Made by a program: the position numbers and the translations under genes. From positions 13,220,974 through 13,284,973 of the forward strand of contig OX419757.1 of assembly GCA_948567375.1 (NCBI GenBank): a stretch of 64,000 bases of DNA, written 5' to 3'. Position 1 is the first letter of the stretch. Each line of letters begins with the position of its first letter. Under the pieces are notes generated by a model, which saw nothing but the letters and a program-made list of their open reading frames with translations, was not told the origin of the DNA and did not search any database. Shown here one piece after another: positions 9,561-21,267 of this stretch. The DNA is from Lunularia cruciata (Eukaryota > Streptophyta > Marchantiopsida > Lunulariales > Lunulariaceae).

Positions 9561-12500
9561 TGTAGATGTCGATCGTCTGACTTATATAACTTTGCCATTC
9601 TCGTGTGATTTATATAGCTTTGACATTCCAATGGTACGTAGATATTGTGACTTCCATAACTCTAGATGTAGGAGATAGATTTCTCATTACGATATCATTG
9701 AAACTTAGCCTCATTTTACCTTGTAAGTTTTATCTCTCTAGCTGTAGTAAGATAGACTTTTCATCCCCATACTGATGATGGAACTTAGAGTAGATTTCTC
9801 ATTACGATACCACTGAAACTTAACCCCATCGCCTTTACCTTATCGCTTGACGGGGTCTTTCCATCTTTCTTGTGTTTTAGATGTCTCGCTTTCAGACAGA
9901 GGAATAGACTCTGTAAATTATAGCAGTTTTCGGAATCGACGAACTCCTTTACTTCATCCCATCTTCCAATCCCTCGAGATACCCAAAGCCAGGGTAGAAA
10001 ACCGGGTTAGGAAGAATCTCGGGAGTGACAAGGGATATAAGAGACGCTAAACCTCCTGATCTTTTTGCACGCATAATGAACGATGTGGTAGTACAAGGAG
10101 CTTGGGGTTGCGTTTCTTTACAAGTGCATCGAGGGGTGGACCGTTCTATCAATGCGATTAGATTCTCTCACGATTCGGTTAAACTCGATTAATCTTTTAT
10201 TTTGGGTCTTTATTACTTGCATCTGTGATGCACAGAATTGGAATTTCAGAACCGGGATACATGCTCCGTCCTCTTCTGGAATTGTCGTCTATGAACTCAT
10301 GAAGAAATGTCGTAATATTTGAAAATATCCAGCAGAGAAGGGAATTTGATCGAGGACCAAAACGTGATAGACTAGGCTGCAGTACCATCGACATCCGGAG
10401 ATGCGTTCTCAGGAAACCGGATATGTTGCTCGAGGAACTCACTCTGTCCCTCCATGTCACTAGTACCCAGCTCTCGCATCTAGTGTCCTTTCGACTCTCG
10501 AAATTAACTCCATGGAGAAAAGGCGACCTCAGAAAAGATTCCATGGAGGGTATCAAAGGTCGAGTAGGATTTAGCAAGGCTGACGAACGACGGTCCTGTC
10601 GTTTCTACAAACCTATTTGACATCTTGATGCGGTCTTCCCATCCTTCGTGTGTTCTACGTGGTCGCCATTTTGTGTATTGAAATCTTGGGATGGTTGGCC
10701 GTGTCCACGCAGCTGAGGGACACTGTTTATTGAGCCCATGAACTCTTTGCGGTGTGAAACTCCCTCTAAGCATTCACCGAACGTAAATTTTCTAAGCATT
10801 CAGCGAGCTTCCCAAGCTCGCCCCGAAGTTCAGGGACCCTCTCCGGCAAATTCTCTAGCGTCTAACCAACTTCTCCCGGGGAGCTCACACGGAACTGCGT
10901 TATCCCCGTGGTTAGATCTCTCGATAACTATGTAACTCAATTCACATACAAGAACACTACGACTTTTACTAACATGATCGACACATTCGTTGCCAACTAA
11001 GACAATCAGCTGCGTCAAGCAGCTGCTTGTCTTAGTTGTTTAGTCCTTTGGATACCGTAAAGTTTTCTGGCCAACTTGGAATAAAGTGAACTGCCAAAGC
11101 TGGGTACTGTCAAATCCATCCCCGGCGTATAATCTGGCGCCAGCACTATACGGAGGTGGCCTCGTGTTCACCCAGGTACCGATGATAGATATGGGGAGGT
11201 GGAGTAGCACGGCGACTGTCAAACTTATGGCGATTGAGATATAGGGAATTAGAAATGAGCGCTAATATAACGGGGTGGTGAGTATCATTGTAATAAGCTG
11301 AAATCTCCCAAGTTTGCCATTCCGGATTGGAATAGCCTTTCCAGGATGTATTTTAGAAAGGGCGACCACGTTGGATACCAAGAGAGATGGAAACCCATCA
11401 TGTCGTAGAAAGATAAAACATAAAAAGTATTAGTATTAACTCCAATAGTATCGGTACGACAATATATCTTTGTCTATATGGAGATGCTCTAACTTGACTT
11501 TCCAGTGATTGATATAGCACGACAAGTTACTCATTCAAACTTACTCATTCAACATGAAATACAAACAGGTTTGAAAAGGACAATATATAAAAGGGTTTAG
11601 CCAGGTGCCCTTATACGTAGTTCTGGCTTTCTACCCATTTAAAGTTGGCGTTGAATCTAGAACACGGTCTTTATTCCCCCTGATCTTTGTTCTGTTTCCT
11701 CAACATTCTTAACATCTCGTGTGCATGACGCCTTCATCCCGTCGACATTTTGCTTGACCAAGAGATGGATAGTTTGTAGCGTCTGATAGAGACCATATTA
11801 GTCTTTTGGTATAAAATGCTTCTCCGTTTGGAACCTTCCACTTCCACGTTATATGCTTCTAGAACACGGTTATTATAGTTCATAGGAGATATGGACAAGC
11901 AACGATGGCCGTCATATGTGGCTTGGGCCAGGCATCTTAGAAGATCATGTGCAATCCATTACGCCAATGGATGCTCCGCCATCATCAAACAAGGAAGAGA
12001 ATAAGAGTATTTTATATTACGCAAGCCTTTTCATGATACTTGTTTGGCATTCTTGCATAGCATAAGCTTATCCTTAGGATTCAAGACTGTCTAAATCTTT
12101 TTGGTTGTAAATAGACATAAAACTAACTTCTAGATCTTAGATGCGACGTATATATTCAACGCTAAACTCGAACTATTGGTTGATCTTTAGATGCAGTAGG
12201 GGTTTTAGATTGCATTTCCCGGGTACCCATAAAATTCGTGTAAAATAATTGACGGGAATCTCTAAAATCCTACTCTAAAATCATAATCATCGAGGTGCGC
12301 TTTTGGGGGAGTTATGGGTTACTTTTTTCGTGACCCGTAAAAGTTTGCGAGGTTATGTAAAGTTCGTTAAATTTATAAAGACAGTAGGAACCCATTCGAA
12401 AATGAATAGGAGAAGGCGACCGCGTAGGGAAAACTAAGGATGGGAAGACCCCATCAAGCCATACAAGGGAGAGACGAAAAAGGTAAAATGGGGCTAAGCT

Positions 12501-13249
12501 CCAAAAATGAATGGGTACCATAATTTTAGGGGTATTGGGATTGTGCTTCTAAATAAAACCCATTAAAAAATCCCATAAGATCTGCATATGAAACCTCCCT
12601 GATGTGTAAATTAAACCTAAACCCAATCTGCACCTATTGCTTACTCTTAGAAGGGGACAAGACAAGAGAAATTCCGAAATATCCACTAGCATACGAGTGA
12701 ATGAATAGCAAATTCTCTTGGAATTTTATTTTTTTGGTTTCATTGATACCTAAATTGAAGTCTATGGAGAATGGAGAATTTAGTAGAAATATATGAAGAT
12801 TGGGATAACTTCGAATTGCAGAATAAAAATATAAGTTGCACAACAAGTTGCAGCCATAAAACTTAAGGTCTTTTTTAAGGTTTTGAGTGATCAATTCAAT
12901 ACAAAAGTGACAGGTCAAGAAATTTTAATTTTAATCTCTTTGTCTTCATATTCTAGTTTCATTGGAACTTAGTTTTAAATTATACAAAGATGAATTTAAA
13001 TTTATGCTAGTTTATAACCTTTAGGTTTCTAAAGTAAGCATTTACTCATGTGAAGTGGGATGTGAGTGGGTTGTGGTTTTGCAAGTATGATGAGATACAA
13101 ATAGGAGAAATCACATGTTATTATTTTTATATCTTTTGTGCTAGCTATGGCTTCATTTCCCTCTCAAATGTTGCTCAAAACATCACGAGATAGATCATGC
13201 CCAATATGTCAATGGCTCTTAACCTTGCAAGGGATAAAGGCCCTTGTGG
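9561..13249. other. Unassigned DNA including a CpG-bearing block
   Basis: No gene is recognised. TAGATTTCTCATTACGATA occurs twice (about 9,674 and 9,793) and resembles the DNA after the second LINE (about 22,827), so 9,561-9,890 may be LINE 3' UTR. From about 9,840 to 11,250 the base composition shifts: CG dinucleotides are frequent and AT runs scarce, unlike the flanks. The longest ORF (10,197-10,577, minus, 126 aa) has no recognisable motif. The phrase CTCCAATAGTATCGGTA near 11,441 recurs near 28,103, so part is repetitive. Confidence 0.4.
10995..11037. repeat. 19-bp inverted repeat (hairpin)
   Basis: AACTAAGACAATCAGCTGC at 10,995-11,013 pairs with GCAGCTGCTTGTCTTAGTT at 11,019-11,037, with one mismatch and a 5-base loop. 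No gene precedes it closely, so a function cannot be assigned. Confidence 0.75.
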
Positions 13250-13505
13250 GAAAGATGCACAAGGACTATGATTGGACCACTTAGGATATTCACATGAGGC
13301 AAGCAACCACATTGACATTGTTTACGCTCAAGATTACACATGTTTTGTCTATCCCTTTGTTGACTACTACCATGATATTGATCAAGTTGGTGGAGTGCTT
13401 AGCATCTCAAATGGATTATATTTGGAGCTATTTAAGACTAGTTTTCCATGTCCATCTCTATTCCATATGCTTCCCAATACACTCTATGAACCATGCTAAA
13501 ATAAT

Positions 13506-13644
13506 CATGCTAACTAATCAAAGGGATCACGTGCCAATTGATCAAGTGGTAAGCAAAAAGCTTATCTAGCCTCGTCATAGGCTAGATAAGCTTTTTGCTT
13601 ACACTTGATCAATTGTCACAAGATCCCTTTGATTAGTGAGCATG
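13506..13644. repeat. Long near-perfect inverted repeat (about 65-bp arms)
   Basis: The left arm 13,506-13,571 pairs with the right arm 13,580-13,644 across the 8-base loop TCGTCATA. The inner 20 bp (AAAAGCTTATCTAGCC and neighbours) pair perfectly and the outer part has a few mismatches and a one-base bulge. The other LINE copy (about 7,040-7,090) lacks it, so it arose or inserted here. It has no TSD, so an inverted duplication by template switching is as likely as a MITE. Confidence 0.85.
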
Positions 13645-14139
13645 GTTCTTATTCCTCTTACTCCCATAATAATACCTTTGTTATGCTACAAGAGGAGGGT
13701 AAAGAGATTCCACTCAATTATAATGGTGTAGGATATTGGGTAAAGCTAGAAAGTATAGTAAAACTGCATATAACCAACATCATTTATTTATGGCTAGTTC
13801 CATTAATAATGTTATATCTTCCCTATGCTTGTTACATTCTTTAGCAAGAGAAGTAGTATGATTAGAGCTCCTAGACTATCAACTTGAGCAACGTTATATC
13901 TTGATAGATCACTTTTTACGCAAGCATTATACACTACTCCATGCCTCTGCTTAGGAGGCTTGTTGGTAATGGTATATGAGCATCTTAGAGATTGCTTTCA
14001 AACATTTGATCCCTCCAATGTTTTTGCCAAGTTTTTTCAAATGGTTGTAGTAGTAGCAAGGAGAGAGATTCCTATGTCAATTTGTCAAGTATTATATGCT
14101 AATTGACTTCTAGTGATAAGTAGTACACAAGGAGCATTA

Positions 14140-14720
14140 GAAAAATTGCTATTGGGAAGGTCTTTTTTCATCTTATTAGTCATGCTACTGTCCGTCAACA
14201 TCTTTCTCACTTTTGATTGCACCTCAATCCACATCAATTTGTAGTTGTTACAACCAAAGGTTGTGAGACTATATTTCTAGGCATTAGAGCACTCTTAGAT
14301 ATTCATCTAGAGTGTGTTATTGTACAAATAGATCTTGACAATGCTTTTAATATTGTCTCAAATGTATCCATCTTTAGAGAGCTTAGGAAGCCAGTGGATC
14401 CTTGGCAAGCCTTATTCCTTTGGTGTGGTCCTTCAACTACTCTCCTTCTTCCCTTTATTACCAACATGCTTTTTCATAGGAAGGAGCAATTGTCTTGGAG
14501 TTGGTTGTTGGTACACAATAAGGAAATCCTATAAGGGGACCTTTATTTTCCATGGCTCACTTTAGAGCACTCTTATCTACCACTTTGCCCATGCTAAGTT
14601 TTGTATTTCTTTCTTGGTAGACAATACATAAATTATGGACCCCATAGATTAGATTAGGCAGATCTTTGATCACTTGACTACAATGCTTCATCTTGTGTGC
14701 TTGAGAGTTAAGGTATCAAT
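14140..14720 (+). pseudogene. LINE reverse transcriptase core (broken)
   Basis: The sequence shows IAIGKVFFHLISHATVRQHL (start of RT), LNPHQFVVVTTKGCETI, then VQIDLDNAFNIVS (motif A with the first catalytic Asp, about 14,311-14,355). Motif B is GTQ, a TAA stop at 14,519-14,521, then GNPIRGPLFSMAHFRAL. FLVDNT at about 14,606-14,623 is motif C, where the catalytic D-D has become D-N. The pattern Q-G-x-P-x-x-G-P-L-F followed by AHFRAL resembles an RT type I associate with bryophytes, lycophytes and green algae. It needs at least two frames to read and is dead. Confidence 0.65.
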
Positions 14721-15388
14721 GTGTAGAGCATGGTCCCCTTCAAGTATCTCTTCTTAACTCCAACTTCCAAAGATTTGTATTAGATCTACATACATATCTA
14801 TCCTTGGAGTGCTAGTAGGATCCAAGGATTTTGTCTTTCACTTCTTAAATGTAGCCCTTGCGAAGGATATTCTTCATGTGCATGACATTTTTCTACTAGG
14901 AGATCTATAGGTGGTATGTAGTATACTCTCCTCTAGTATTATACATCAACTAACTTACCTACTCTATATGGTTCTCCCTTCTTTGACCTTTGTATCACGC
15001 TTAGAGCTTTTGAGATGAAGATTGTGGGAATCTTTGGTGATATCATTGGACCAAAGACATTTGAGTGTGTGATAAGGGATATTTCACATAGAAAAACGTC
15101 TCTATAAATCTTATATGGGGAGTTAGACCTATTAAATATGGAGGAGATCTCACCTATAGCATTTTTGGGTAGTGGTGCTTTCTTGACACCACTACTTTCT
15201 TCCCATTTTGTGGTTGCTAATAGGCCAATCTTGGAGACATATTTGACCAAGGTGGAAGTTGATCCTCTTCTCTCCAATTTTTGTTTTGAATGACAAAGGA
15301 TGGTCTAATCCCACAAGTATAGATGTCCTTCCATTCCTTTCTTTTTTACCTTTTGATTGGACTACAGGTTTACAATCTTCCATGATGG

Positions 15389-15393
15389 ATCAA
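15389..15393. repeat. TSD ATCAA, left copy
   Basis: ATCAA precedes the LTR edge TGTAATAC, and ATCAA follows the opposite edge GTATTACA at 22,007-22,011. The perfect 5-bp duplication is expected for Ty3/gypsy integrase. Confidence 0.92.
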
Positions 15394-16133
15394 TGTAATA
15401 CTCCGAGGACAAGAGAAGAGAGAAAACACAGATTGCCCACTCAAACATTTGATGCCCCAAGGGAGCACCTTCTCTTTATTATATAGACAAAGAGGATCTC
15501 CACCAAGGAAGCTCCACCATAAGATTAGGGACACAGATAGATGACATGTCCGCAAGCTCCACCCTTGGATTACTTACTTGGATGGGTGACCTGTCTGGTC
15601 TAGGTCCTATCTGGTTGGTCAAACAAGCTTTGACCGGAGGGAATCTTTTAGGGAATCTTCCTGTGGGAATCTCAGAATCACATGAGTAAGGTACCGTTGG
15701 AAAGCTCTCGACGAGACAAAGCAAGGAGGACAGAAGGCCAGAATTTCCTCCATGGGGGGGGGGGTTATGCACATTTTCAAGGCCTAATTCGTCCGTTTAG
15801 GCCTCCGAAATTGTCTTCAAAGATTTCAAGCATATTTTGGTTCCTACTCTATTAGTAGAAGTCCTCTTTTGGTGATACCTCTTTCTGATCTGTTTAGTCC
15901 ATCATGTGTAACATCCTTCCAGATGTTACCAAACCAATCTTCACCTTTAAATCATATGTCTAGCTATTGGTTTTGAGGTTCTCAAGTCTATTTCGGTTTC
16001 TGCCCTATTAGTAGAAGTACTCTTTTGGTGATACTTCTATCTGATCTATTTTGACCATCATGTAAAACATCATTCTAGATGTTACCAAACCAAATTTCAC
16101 ATCTAGATCATATGGCTAACCCTTGGTATTACA
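15394..16133 (-). repeat. 3' LTR of A1
   Basis: 740 bp, next to the polypurine tract. It contains the TATA box (reverse complement of TATATAATAAAG, near 15,475), the GAGGCCTAA inverted repeat and the internal duplicated block described for A2. Confidence 0.95.
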
Positions 16134-16148
16134 GACCTCCCTCCTTTT
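16134..16148 (-). other. Polypurine tract of A1
   Basis: The minus strand reads AAAAGGAGGGAGGTC directly before the 3' LTR. It would prime plus-strand DNA synthesis. The pol stop codon TAA (16,147-16,149) overlaps it. Confidence 0.85.
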
Positions 16149-17229
16149 AAGACGCAACGTCCTCGTTGTGCAATTGTTGCTCAAAGGCTTGCACCAACAC
16201 CGGTGCATGTGCCAAATTGGCAGCGGGTTCCCAGGTTGCTTCATAGAGGAGGTAACCTTTCCATTGTACTAGATATTCCACCCACGGATGGCGAGTACCA
16301 CGTATGCATTTTTAGAGAATCCGCTCCACTTCATATTCCTCTGTGCCATCAATGACTGTCGGACAAGGTCGAATGTCCTATGTGGAAGGACCTTGGCCTG
16401 ATCGAGGAGCATATCTGTGTAATAGGGAGACATGGAACACTGGATGGATCTTCATGTGTGGTGGTAGCTCAAGACGATAGGCCACAGCGCCGATGCAACG
16501 AAGAATCGAGAAAGGCCCAATAAAACGAGGTCTGAGCTTACGAGATCCAACTAATGTGAGGTTGGTTGTCGATAGCCACACTTGATCCCCAACATTGAAC
16601 TCCATGTGCCTACGGTGTGCATCAGCATATTTCTTTTGTTGATTTTGCGCAATCTGTAACTTATGCTTAGCGCTCTCCACACCTTGTTGGATTCTAGAAA
16701 CAAATGTGTTGACTGCATCAACCTTGGTAGTCATTGGACGGATCTTCATCAAGCTAGAAGGTGTGAAGGGATGCTCACCATACATGAGGAAGAACGGAGT
16801 GACTTGGGTGGAGGCATTCACTGAATTGTTGTAAGCGAATTCCACCAACGGTAGTAGGGTGTCCCACCTCTCTTGCTCTTCTAAGGTGAAGCCGCGTAAC
16901 ATGTCTTCAATGGTGTGATTAGCCCGCTCTGTTTGGCCATCTGTTTGTGGGTGGTAAGTTGTAGACATGGCCAACTTGGTTTTGAAGAAACCAAAGAGTG
17001 TTTGCCAAAACAAACTGGTGAATTGGGTGCCTCTATCGGTGATGAGTACTCTAGACAAGCCATGGTGAGCAAAGATTGCATCTAAGTATAGTTGAGCTAG
17101 TTGTGAAGTGGTCACCTCCTTGGTGGTAGGGCGTACATGAATCATTTTGCTGAGCAGGTCCACAAAGACCACAATGGAGTCAAACCATAAGGTGGTCTTG
17201 GGTAATTCACATACGAGATCAATACTCAC
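16147..17229 (-). pseudogene. A1 integrase core and chromodomain
   Basis: The 283-codon frame 16,378-17,229 holds the integrase core: [10 protein letters not shown] (first Asp), [10 protein letters not shown] (second Asp) and [14 protein letters not shown] (catalytic Glu), then [11 protein letters not shown] and [15 protein letters not shown] at 16,378-16,380, where A2 has CAG, cuts off the chromodomain. Its DNA continues to 16,147 (reverse complement of EYEVERIL..., WKGYL and TWEPAANLAH). In chromoviruses the chromodomain binds methylated histone H3 and guides insertion to heterochromatin. Confidence 0.9.
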
Positions 17230-17301
17230 TTGTTCCCAACTTTGGGTAGGAGTGGGAAGAGGTTGAAGGAGCCCTGTAGGAGCTTGATTAGAAGCTTTGT
17301 T

Positions 17302-17892
17302 CTATTGACAAAGTAGGCAGCTACGCACATAGTCCATCACGTTGTTGCTCATCTTGGGCCAATAGTAATGGTGCTTGACTGCCTCCAAGGTCTTGTCCAC
17401 TCCGACATGAGTTGCAATGGCCAAATCATGACATTCCGCTAGAATGGTGGTGCGTAATTCTGAGACATTTGGGATCCACAATTGGCCCTCCCGAAAGGTG
17501 AGTCCTTGGGTGCTGGTGACACCTTTGGACGATTGCGCTTCTACAATCTGTGGATCAGTTTTTGTAGCAGCTAGAATCTCTTGCCAGAATTCAGGGTTAA
17601 TCTTAACCTCTGCCACCAAGTTGTTGGCCATTGGCATGCGGGTGAATGCATTTGCAAGTTGCTTCTTACCTTCCATGTAGGTGATTGTCATGTTGAAGCA
17701 TTGTCGTCACTCTACCCACCAAATTTGGCGACGAGATAGATCCTTCTGCGTCTCGAGGTAGACTAGAGGTTTGTGGTCTGTCTCTACTACAAATGCCTTC
17801 TCGCCCAGGTAGTGCTTCCAATGCTTGGTTGCTAGAACGATGGCCAGCTCTTCTTGTTCTGTGGTGTGGTAGTTACACTCTGCCGGTAACAA
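17302..17892 (-). pseudogene. A1 RNase H tail and integrase zinc domain
   Basis: The minus-strand frames 17,707-17,892 ([19 protein letters not shown], RNase H) and 17,302-17,691 (integrase [16 protein letters not shown]...SCLLCQ) follow each other. A TAG at 17,302-17,304 ends the frame just after SCLLCQ, and the identical stop sits at the same codon in A2 (43,248-43,250). A further break separates the two frames near 17,700. Confidence 0.88.
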
Positions 17893-17895
17893 CTT

Positions 17896-18900
17896 TCAAG
17901 AGAAATATGCAATTGGATGCCATCCGTCATGCCACTCTTGTTGTAGGACTGCTCCTATTGCTACGCTTGATGCATCTATAGCCAACTTGATTGGACGTTT
18001 TGGGTCATACCACTTCAAGATTGGTGCATGTAGCAAGGCGGCCTTCAATTCTTGAAAGGCCAACTCTTGTGCAATTACCCATGTCCACTTCTTCCCCTTG
18101 CCAAGTAGTGCCGTTAAAGGTTGTGCAACCTTAGAGAAGTCCTTGACAAATCTACGATAGAATCCTATCAACCCCAAGAAGCTCTTAAGTTGAGTCTGAT
18201 CTTTTGGGGCACCCCATTTTTGAATGACCTCTATTTTATTTGTCAATACTTGAATGCCCTCTGCACTTACTCTATGCCCTAAGTAGTCTACTTCAGACTT
18301 GCCAAACTCACACTTTGAGATTTTGGCGTACAACTGATTCTGTCTTAGAATCTGGAGGACCTCTCGTAGATGTTGTTTGTGTTTTGTCATCGTGCTACTA
18401 TATACTAAGATATCATCCAAGAAGACGATAACAGACTTATCCAAGTATGGACGAAATATGTCATTCATTAGGCTCATGAAAGTGGCAGGCGCATTGGTGA
18501 GGCCAAAAGGCATCACAAGATACTCAAAGTGGCCATACCTGGTTCGAAAGGCCGTTTTGTACACATCCTCCTCTGCAATTCGGATTTGATTGTAACCGCT
18601 CCGCAAGTCCAATTTGGTGAAGTATCTTGCTCCATGGAGTTGATCAAATAGGTCATCCATGCGAGGTAAGGGGTATTTGTTCTTCACTGTTTGCTGATTG
18701 AGACCCCGATAGTGAATGCACATGCGCATTGTACCATCCTTCTTCTTCACAAACAAGACAAGGGCCCCATATGGTGATACGCTAGGTTGGATGAACCCTT
18801 TCTATAGCATCTCCTCAATTTGAGTCTTACACTCCTCCAACTCATGAGGTGATAGGCGATATGGGGCCTTACAAGGAGGTGTCTTCCTCGGGAGTGTCTC
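17896..18900 (-). pseudogene. A1 reverse transcriptase
   Basis: 286 readable codons (17,896-18,756): [11 protein letters not shown] (usual CIDYR altered to CIHYR), [37 protein letters not shown] and [11 protein letters not shown] (F-x-D-D catalytic box), then RNase H starting [11 protein letters not shown]. Upstream to about 18,900 the N-terminal RT part ([20 protein letters not shown] in A2) is present but interrupted by stops and an indel. Confidence 0.9.
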
Positions 18901-19559
18901 TATTTTGTGATCTACTCGCCTTTTAGGTAGGTAGATCATCAGGAAAGACATCTTGAAACTCATCCACCACATCCTTCAATTTCTCCGGAATTTGTCCAGC
19001 AAGTTGTGCACTCTGGACTTTTCTTATTAGACCCATAAAACATCTATCGGTCTTATAGACAGTTGTCGTCCCTATGACATATAGAGGTAGTTTCTACGTG
19101 TGCGATTTTTCTTTAACCCCAATGATTGACCATTGGTGGGTTCTCACTACTTTCTTCCTCCAATCCACCATTGGGTTGTACTGCTCCATCCATGGCATGC
19201 CTAAAATTGCATCATAACGGGCTAATTGTATCACTCGTTACTCAATTGCTTCCTGATATTCTCCTACAGAGAGGGTTACCCGTCTAGGTAATGATTCAAT
19301 CCTCTTTGTTTGCCCATTTGGTAACTCTACTTCTTCACTTCCATCTCTAGATCCATTCCCAAGCTTATTGCAACAGAGCAAGACAAGAAATTCTTTGTTG
19401 CTCTGGGATCTATTAATACTCTCACTTGATTACCTTCTAGGATTCCATTCATGACAATCAATTGTGAGGTTGCCTTTTGGGATCTTTGCGCATTCTTCTT
19501 CTTCTTCCTTCCCTCGCTTCTCTGCTTCCTTATTGAGCCAGTAAGGCCGTGAGGTACAT
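18901..19559 (-). pseudogene. A1 protease region (decayed)
   Basis: By comparison with A2 (40,981-41,650) this holds the aspartic protease. The active-site area reads VLIDPRATKNFLSC, so the catalytic D-S/T-G is D-P-R. Multiple stops and indels are present. The protease would cut the polyprotein into mature parts; this copy cannot. Confidence 0.75.
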
Positions 19560-20647
19560 TTACTGGTGATCTTCATTTTCCGAAGTGGTTTCCACCTCCT
19601 CCTCTTCAATATGCCTCTCCATGTTGTTCAAAGATCGCCTGTACGAAGGCCGAGGGCCTCTAGGGAAACGAGTGCAACAATTGTTAAATATGTGCCCAAT
19701 ACGGCCACAATTGTAACAACGGCATTGTTCTCCTCGAGTCCTTTCTCCTCGTGGGACTCCATCTCTTTGTTTGTCTACCCGTCCCCGCTCCCCTTGAAGT
19801 GGTTGTGCTCCTCGATCCCGGAATCGAAGGTTGCCCAATTCCATCGGTACTGGTCCACCCATGTGTGGCATTTCTGCCCAATAGTGTTGAGGTGAAACTA
19901 CTTCTTCACCTCCACCTAATGCTCTTGCTATTCTCTGCGCACAAGCAATAGCTTCAAATACCGTGCGAGGGTTTTGCACCATGACTTCTTGGCAAATCCG
20001 CTCTTTCAACCCTCATTTGAAATTGTCGAGAGCCTTTGCTAGACTCATGTCGGTGATTGCAACTTGTAGATCCAAAAATGCCTCCATATACTCTTGTACG
20101 CTATTCTTTTGTCTCAATCCCCATAGTCGGGTTTGCGCCATCTGCACAAAATCCACCGATTGGAAATTCTTCAGCAGTCCTTCTTGCATTGCTGTCCATG
20201 TGACCTCCCTTCTCTCTGCCAGCATAGATCGTTCCCAAGCATCATACCATGTGAGGGCTTTATCCGTCAGTACCCACATGCAAACACGCCTGCAGCATGC
20301 TCTGTCATCTTTGTTGAGAACAATCAAAAATATTGATTCATTCTCGAGATCCAATTTTCCACTACTCCTATCATACGCTGCCCCTTGTAAGGCTCGATGT
20401 TGCAGGTTTTCTTCATCCAGAGTAGCAATGTGGCTTCATCGTTGATAGGGTTCGTAGGCACGGGTGCCTCTCCAAGTACTTTAGTCGCAGGTACTGGGTT
20501 TTGAGACGGCTCTTCTTCTTGCATGGCTTGATCGTTCCTGAGGATCTGCACTTGACTTTGTAATGTCTCCATGGTCATCTTAATCTCTTGAAATTCATTC
20601 AACATCCCTTGCATTCCTTGCACCAGCTCTTGCAACTGCGGATCCAT
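19560..20647 (-). pseudogene. A1 gag
   Basis: Starts at MDPQLQELVQGMQGML (ATG at 20,645-20,647), a helical, coiled-coil-like N-terminus. TGA at 20,324-20,326 follows MNQYF, the same stop as in A2. The capsid region (LTDKALTWYDAWERSM) and the zinc knuckle CYNCGRIGHIFNNC follow, with a one-base deletion near 20,270. The protein ends NEDHQ at 19,560. Gag packages element RNA. Frame continuity across 19,560-20,240 is good. Confidence 0.88.
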
Positions 20648-20680
20648 GGTTCCTGCAACACCCAATTGCTAATGTCTACT

Positions 20681-20884
20681 TCAATACATAGTCAATATAA
20701 TCACTCTGGAAGGCGCACAAACTATTGGAACTACCATTGGGACCTCAGAAGCTATCACTCGTTGATAATACTCCGCACCAAAATTCCTAACCACAAAATC
20801 TCTAAACATCACTTTCGGCCTCACTACATAACGGATTTCTACTTGAGTGTTGAAAGGGAGAGAATTTGGGACATTCATATCCAT
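20681..20884 (-). CDS. A1 leader ORF 2 (67 aa, conserved small protein)
   Basis: Intact 67-codon frame (MDMNVPNSLPFNTQVEIRYV...), about 33 bp before the gag start and 4 bp after leader ORF 1. It matches the A2 copy (39,655-39,858) with only a handful of changes. It shares the pattern of leader ORF 1: R-x-x-x-M-R/F, FG-x-E, V-x-x-S, P-x-V-x-P-x-V and a hydrophobic L-Y end. No known domain is recognised. Function unknown; its survival as an ORF in a dead element is notable. Confidence 0.6.
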   Translation of the reverse strand: MDMNVPNSLPFNTQVEIRYVVRPKVMFRDFVVRNFGAEYYQRVIASEVPMVVPIVCAPSRVIILTMY

Positions 20885-20888
20885 TTTA

Positions 20889-21110
20889 TCATAATAGAAT
20901 GTAGATCGTCAAATCCCACTCTCTGTCATATATCACCACATGTAGAATCACCGAGTTTGGTGAGTTCATCACTCTGTCCATGAATTCCATACCAAAGTGA
21001 TAAACTAGCAATACTCTCATATGCTCACGCTGGATGTACATAACCTTGATGTGGAATGGGTTTGAGAATGGAAAGCTAGGTGCGGGAAATTGTCCCCCGG
21101 GTGCATCCAT
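20889..21110 (-). CDS. A1 leader ORF 1 (73 aa, conserved small protein)
   Basis: Intact frame starting MDAPGGQFPAPSFPFSNPF, with core FHIKVMYIQREHMRV, HFG-x-EFMDRV, IYDREW and end TIYILL. It differs from A2's copy at about six residues. It lies between the PBS and gag. A 17-bp tandem duplication at 21,093-21,126 copies the start-codon area (GGATGCACCCGGGGGAT), so two in-frame or near-frame ATGs exist upstream. No known domain. Confidence 0.6.
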   Translation of the reverse strand: MDAPGGQFPAPSFPFSNPFHIKVMYIQREHMRVLLVYHFGMEFMDRVMNSPNSVILHVVIYDREWDLTIYILL

Positions 21111-21254
21111 CCCCCGGGTGCATCCATCCCATCCGCTCTCTAAAGTCCTTCCTAAGTCTAGCGATTACTCTATGTTCTCCACCTCAAATTACTCAGTTTC
21201 AGTAGTTTGTGCTATTCCAAGAGGGGTGATCCACTCTCTTGGACTAGAACACTC

Positions 21255-21266
21255 GCTCTGATACCA
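21255..21266 (-). other. Primer-binding site of A1 (initiator tRNA-Met)
   Basis: The minus strand reads TGGTATCAGAGC one base inside the 5' LTR. This is the usual complement of the 3' end of plant initiator tRNA-Met, which primes minus-strand DNA synthesis. Confidence 0.9.
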
Positions 21267-21267
21267 T

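Noticed and set aside
10197-10577. 126-codon minus-strand ORF in the CpG-bearing block
   Set aside because: No motif, no start context, no neighbour and composition like its surroundings; overlapping ORFs exist on the other strand.
15750-15770. Poly-G run as a quadruplex element
   Set aside because: A single run of 12 G, variable between LTR copies; consistent with slippage.
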